Assembly: GCA_019426215.1 (NCBI GenBank)
Contig: CM033405.1
Span: 5,743,001-5,807,000 of the forward strand
DNA length: 64,000 nucleotides
Direction: 5' to 3'
DNA from: Buddleja alternifolia
Lineage: Eukaryota > Streptophyta > Magnoliopsida > Lamiales > Scrophulariaceae
Below, one piece after another: positions 59,594 to 64,000 of this stretch (position 1 is its first letter; every line of letters begins with the position of its first letter). The notes beneath the pieces were generated by a model. That model had not been told where the DNA came from. It worked only from the letters and a program-made list of their open reading frames with translations, and did no database searches. A program made the position numbers and the translations under genes.

Positions 59594-60708
59594 TACTTGT
59601 ACCATTTACTATTTACTTCTCATTCGTTCGTATCTCACCTACTCCTCCCAATAAATAATTATATATATATATATATATATATATCATATCATATCAAAAA
59701 GGGAAAAACGCAAATATGTGTTTGGAAACAGTTTCAAATGTATTTTTACAGGTGGAAGTCCATTTATAAAAATATTATTTATTTGGTAATGAAATTTAAT
59801 AGAGTTTTGAAATAAGTCACTTCTCCAATTGTCTATTTTGAAAAAGTACATGATAATGACTTTTAAATTTTTCTTCCCAACACTTTTTTATAAGAAGTTA
59901 CTTTTAAGTTTAATTTTGCCAAACACTTTACATTTTTAAAAATATTTATTTAAAATGTCCATTTTAAAAAGTCCAATAGTTATAGAATTGCAAAATTAAT
60001 CTCATGTATTTTTTTACATTTTTAGTCCCATACGTTTTAAAAAAATGAAAATCATTGGTCTGGTCACGTACAATGCACATGATCTAATAAACTTAACAAT
60101 GAGTACATTCCACAAGCAAAATTCCATCCAATTTTTTAAACGATGAGACCACAATTGCAAACAATTTTATTTTATGGAATTAATTTTATAAATTTATAAA
60201 CAATAAAACAAAAATTGTACCATACCCATTCTGGTGGGACTAACTTCTCAATCCCAAATTGTTATCGACAACTAATTGATAAAAGAATGTCACAATGACT
60301 CTTTCAGGATATTTGTTATTTCTCTAACAAAATATTTTCATAATTAATATGTCAATAAATACTAGAAAAAAACTCACATTCGAACACAATATCAATTTTT
60401 CTTACATCCCTAGCTAAAATTTTCATTTTTTCTCTCCAAGAAACTCAAATCTACTTCTATGACCTTTCTTAAAACTCTCATTTTCCAACTTTTTCTCAAC
60501 AAAACGAAACAAGTGACACAAAACACCAACAATCGACACCCAAACACTGCACTTAATAGCAGTTTATTTTTCATCACAGTTGTTGTTTAGACGTCGTCAA
60601 TTTCACAATAAGAACAAACACATCCTACAGCGTCTCCTCACCATGCAACTAAATGTCGAATAATAACCGAATGGCACTGCAGTTTCAGCCAGGTCACATA
60701 TGAGATAC
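59594..60708. other. AT-rich spacer and 3' flank of the LAZ1-like gene
   Basis: A TA microsatellite lies at about 59659-59685. AGTCCCATACG and similar phrases near 60030 recall the foldback MITE families, but no partner end was found. The right part includes the 3'UTR of the minus-strand gene ending at 60709. Confidence 0.45.
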
Positions 60709-63700
60709 TTACACTTCAACTTCTGTAGTGATATTCTGTTGGTGCTCTTCAACCTTCACTTCTGGCTCTTCTTTGCTATCTCCGGATACCGATATCTGAT
60801 GGAAAGTTTCTTGAATCTTCGACATGCCCTCGTGCACTGGTTCGATTGCCTGGTTAATCGTCAACACTACATCCTTCACCACCTTCTGGCCTCCTTCAAT
60901 GACAATATCCTGAACGCTTTCTTTAACACTTGTTCCTGGTGCCTCAACCTCAGTTTCTCTCTTTTCAAGCAGTGCTGGCTTTTCTTTATCACCTTCTTCT
61001 ATCTCAAGCATAGCTTTCGTTTCTTGCGTGGTAACCTTTCCATAATGGGATGCTGGTACAAAATGATATGGTTTTGCCGAGAAGACGAAAATGTGTGCAA
61101 TAGCTGCGATTGCCATCTGTCTCAGAGAAAAAAGAATCTAAACTGAATGATGCTGTGTAGAGAATGGAAGGAGAACAGAACAAAGTCATATATAATATAA
61201 TACAATAAATTAAGCTCTCAATGGAACTTATTCACTTAAAGGGAAAAATAGATGATCAATCTCGGGAGATGAATTACAAATACTAACGCCTGAAATTCTG
61301 AGATACTACGAAGTTTCACTACAAATGGGCATTTAAGTCTAAATTTTCAACCGCCGACCCCATGGAAGCCAAAAAAAAAATGAGCGCCAAAACAGAAACG
61401 AAGACGAAAAGTGAGAACATCGTATAATTAGGCTAAAGTGGATCAACAACATTAACAGATGCAATACTCACATGTACACTCCCTTCCTTCACTTAAGTGT
61501 TATTACCACTGAGGTTTTGCAAATTGTTGGGTAACTACCGTGAGCATGTGAGCATTTGCAAATTACCAGATTACAGTCAGATCATGACAATTTAAAACTC
61601 AAAAGAAAGGGGGGCGTGAACTTGTAGTGTACTTTTACTTGGTGAAATTGTAATATGCTTTTACTGAGTTATAATAATTTCTCAAACATCGAGATGCTTT
61701 CCGTAATTAGGGTCCCATGCAAGGGTGCCTAAGTAATTTACCCTTAAACAATAGATTGTTTCTTGAAGAGAAAATGTGGTCCATCAAAGCAACCTCCACA
61801 GAACAAAAAAGTAAAAGAAGAAAACTTGAGAATGTACAAGGTACATGTAGATATGCTGAGGTAGGAATGACTACGAGCGACTATGCGTACCTCTATGCAG
61901 ATGAGAAAATCCTGAAGTCCAGTCTGAAATCTTCCTTCCTTGGGCAGAACTCCGAAAGTACATAACAACACGATACCTACACCTTGCCACCAGGTTGCGA
62001 ATACAATAGCCTTAAAGCTAATGAACTTTGCTAACGGCTTTATCGGCTCCAGTCTTTGATGAGTTACATTGTAAAACTGAACGAGGCAGAACAATGCCCA
62101 CATCTGGCTGAAATTCAAAACTACCGTTATATACGGGTACCTGCAAGAGAAATGTTATAAGGAGGGAAGCGAGGAATCAACGATATACTCTTCGCAAACA
62201 AGGTCAACTAAGTATTATAACATAATGATAACTATGTCATTTTATTATAATCCTTCTAAATGATCCATAGGTAGGTTGTGGTTTAAGTTGGAGAGGCCTA
62301 CTACTTACTGCCCAGAGGTCTACTTGATCTCATAAATCCCAAAATAATACATACCCGTAATACCACTTAAATTCTCCATCACCATACACTCCACATAGCT
62401 CGAGTACAAATGCTAAGAACGCACATAGAGTCTTCAAAATCATCTGTGGAAAAGCCAGTGCATATAAGCATGCGCAAAGAACGGGGCAAAACAGGGAAAG
62501 TAAGAGCAAGAGAGATTTACATATTGTACAAAACCGAATTTTATTATTGAAAATAAGTCTTTTCCAAGTACACAAGGTTGAAAGATGAAGTCCCGAAATG
62601 TATTGTCGTGCAACTGCTGATTTTTCTCCCCTTCTAGCAATGGCTCGTTGATTTTCTTTCTCGACTCGTCTTCAAGCAAGTCTAAGACTTTCACTTCACC
62701 ACCTATCACATATTATTTTCTTGTAACCAAACTTAGTGGAAAAGCATTATAGAACACCACACGAAAAATATATATACATATATACACCTTGAAATGTACT
62801 CCAATTTCCGCAAAAGCAGAACAATGATGGACACTTGACTTAAAACCAAGAGAATGAACATCTAGAGAAAATCAGGAAGCTGGACGTTCATTATCGGTTA
62901 TTCAGAAGTCAGAACAATCTGAATCATGTTCTTACCAAGACATGCAATCAAGTAGCTCCCAAAAGCATACAGGGCAAACGCTTCATAGCAGTTCCTTAAT
63001 ATGTCACAAGCAAGGGAAAACTTTGCGTTCGACAAGGATAAGAGCTGGAAAAGACGGGTAAGGTTCAACTAACAGAATGAAATTGTAACAACGGACAAAA
63101 TATCTAATAAATCTGTAAAAGCTGAGAGATATGTGCCTCAAAAGTATTTCATGCCCTTTACAATTGTGCCACACATTCCAGGTCGAACCACATAATTATA
63201 CTTTCACTTTTTCCACATTCGATCCAAGTTTCTACTTTCCTTTTAAAACACCTTGATGTACTACGGAAATATATTCAGGCTATGATTAGTTAAGTAAATC
63301 GTCACGTGAAAGATATTCATATAAACAATATGTTACCTAGGTGATAAACCTTATATAAGCTAGCGTCCCCATTAGAAGATGTGATTTAAATCATAGGTTT
63401 TATAGATACAAATAAATGTTTATCTATCTCATTTACAAACCACCCAACAGGAAAAATGCTGATCAACCATAAATATACTCACTGATTCTGTAGCATAGAC
63501 TGGAACCATAAAAATAACAGCAACGATCCATTTTTGCTCCTGATAAAAAAGTAGTAAGCCAAGCGAATTCCGGTCAGCAGCTAAGTAGAATCAACAAATT
63601 CCAGCAACCACGATGAATTTTTGAGTTAAAAAAATGTGAAATTCACTTTCAAATACGCATAACACATGCTCCAGCGTATTTGGGAGAGATTGAGTGGTTA

Positions 63701-63877
63701 CAATAAGCATTATGGCAAAGAACTAACCGATGGGTTGTTATACGATCTAAGATGCTGGAAAGTTAGGAGGAGAGAAAGGACTAATGCTACAAGAACAAAG
63801 CACCCTGCAACGATGACGGCTGGCAGGTGAAGATCTTTATATATGTTTTCATATAAAAACAAGTAGGGTGATGCCAT
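60709..63877 (-). CDS. LAZ1H2: LAZ1 homolog 2-like membrane protein (DUF300/Ost-alpha family)
   Basis: LAZ1 proteins are seven-helix membrane proteins of the organic solute transporter alpha/TMEM184 family. LAZ1 and its homologs sit on the vacuole membrane and affect cell death and brassinosteroid signalling. Seven coding exons are read: 63728-63877, 63483-63539, 62936-63044, 62521-62702, 62355-62443, 61891-62140 and 60709-61116. All have GT..AG borders and agreeing phases, giving 414 residues. Landmarks are helix 1 (VIVAGCFVLVALVLSLLL), EQKWIVAVIFMVPVYATES, CDILRNCYEAFALYAFGSYL, LELCGVYGDGEFKWYYGYPY, NFSQMWALFCLVQFYNV, KPLAKFISFKAIVFATWWQG and a C-terminal region with GTSVKESVQDIV and VVKDVVLTINQAIEPV. 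The start at 63877 (MASPYLF, GGCATGG context) is preceded by in-frame stops, so more 5'UTR lies to the right. The member assignment is from memory of the Arabidopsis family. Confidence 0.9.
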
Positions 63878-64000
63878 GCCACAAGCATCATGTGGAAAAT
63901 TCCTTGAATTTGTTTATCAAGAGAGGATATAACCTGCCAAAATCGAAACACAAACAAGTAGTATCACAACAAACGCTCACCGTGATCACAAAAAAAAAAA
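63878..64000 (-). promoter_or_regulatory. 5'UTR of the LAZ1-like gene, possibly with an intron
   Basis: On the minus strand an acceptor-like TTTTGGCAG lies near 63937 and in-frame stops lie between it and the ATG at 63877. This suggests that the first coding exon begins with 5'UTR and that an upstream non-coding exon is outside the window. Confidence 0.4.

Noticed and set aside
1..64000. CRISPR array, operon-like gene order, prophage or plasmid functions
   Set aside because: The window is plant nuclear DNA; the tandem repeats found lack spacer architecture and sit in transposons.

Overview
The window looks like nuclear DNA of a flowering plant, most likely a eudicot. Its genes have plant-type introns, AT-rich spacers surround them, and every recognisable gene has a well-known angiosperm counterpart. 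The captured diterpene-synthase fragment and general gene style would suit an asterid such as Lamiales, but that is only a guess. No bacterial, organellar or viral replicon features were seen.

Four host genes can be supported: an ABCF4/GCN4-type ABC protein (838-3003, minus, intronless coding region, one 5'UTR intron), a GH3.1-like auxin-conjugating enzyme (9754-12883, minus, three exons), an R2R3-MYB close to MYB26 (43191-46309, plus, three exons) and a LAZ1-homolog-2-like membrane protein (60709-63877, minus, seven coding exons). A decayed 3' end of a von Willebrand A/ITIH-like gene lies at 51644-53225. The genes are functionally unrelated; no pathway or cluster is implied.

Most of the rest is transposable elements, many nested and readable to the base through target-site duplications (TSDs). 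From left to right: foldback and Mutator-like MITEs, a retroposon and a SINE (4.6-9.3 kb); a hAT element split by a solo LTR rich in heat-shock elements, followed by a second solo LTR (14.0-15.9 kb); a 5'-truncated Tat-lineage Ty3/Gypsy element with a spliced antisense gene (17.9-26.5 kb); a nearly intact young Ty1/Copia element (27.1-32.2 kb); a SINE carrying a MITE (36.1-36.8 kb); a long-TIR element containing a TRIM whose 5' LTR contains a Mutator-type MITE (38.5-41.2 kb); a long-TIR element holding a CACTA MITE that holds a SINE tail (41.5-42.7 kb); two MITEs in the large MYB intron; a Pack-type element carrying a diterpene-synthase exon and a 105-bp satellite (47.6-49.1 kb); and a second Tat-like element that has lost pol but keeps a broken antisense plant-mobile-domain gene (53.4-58.9 kb).

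The observations most worth a second look are the gene-capturing element, the near-perfect heat-shock-element arrays in the solo LTR, an 83-bp intron-like insertion in the Tat integrase, the unrelated antisense genes of the two Tat elements, and the triple nest at 38.5-41.2 kb. All calls come from reading alone; family names rest on recognised motifs, not database searches.
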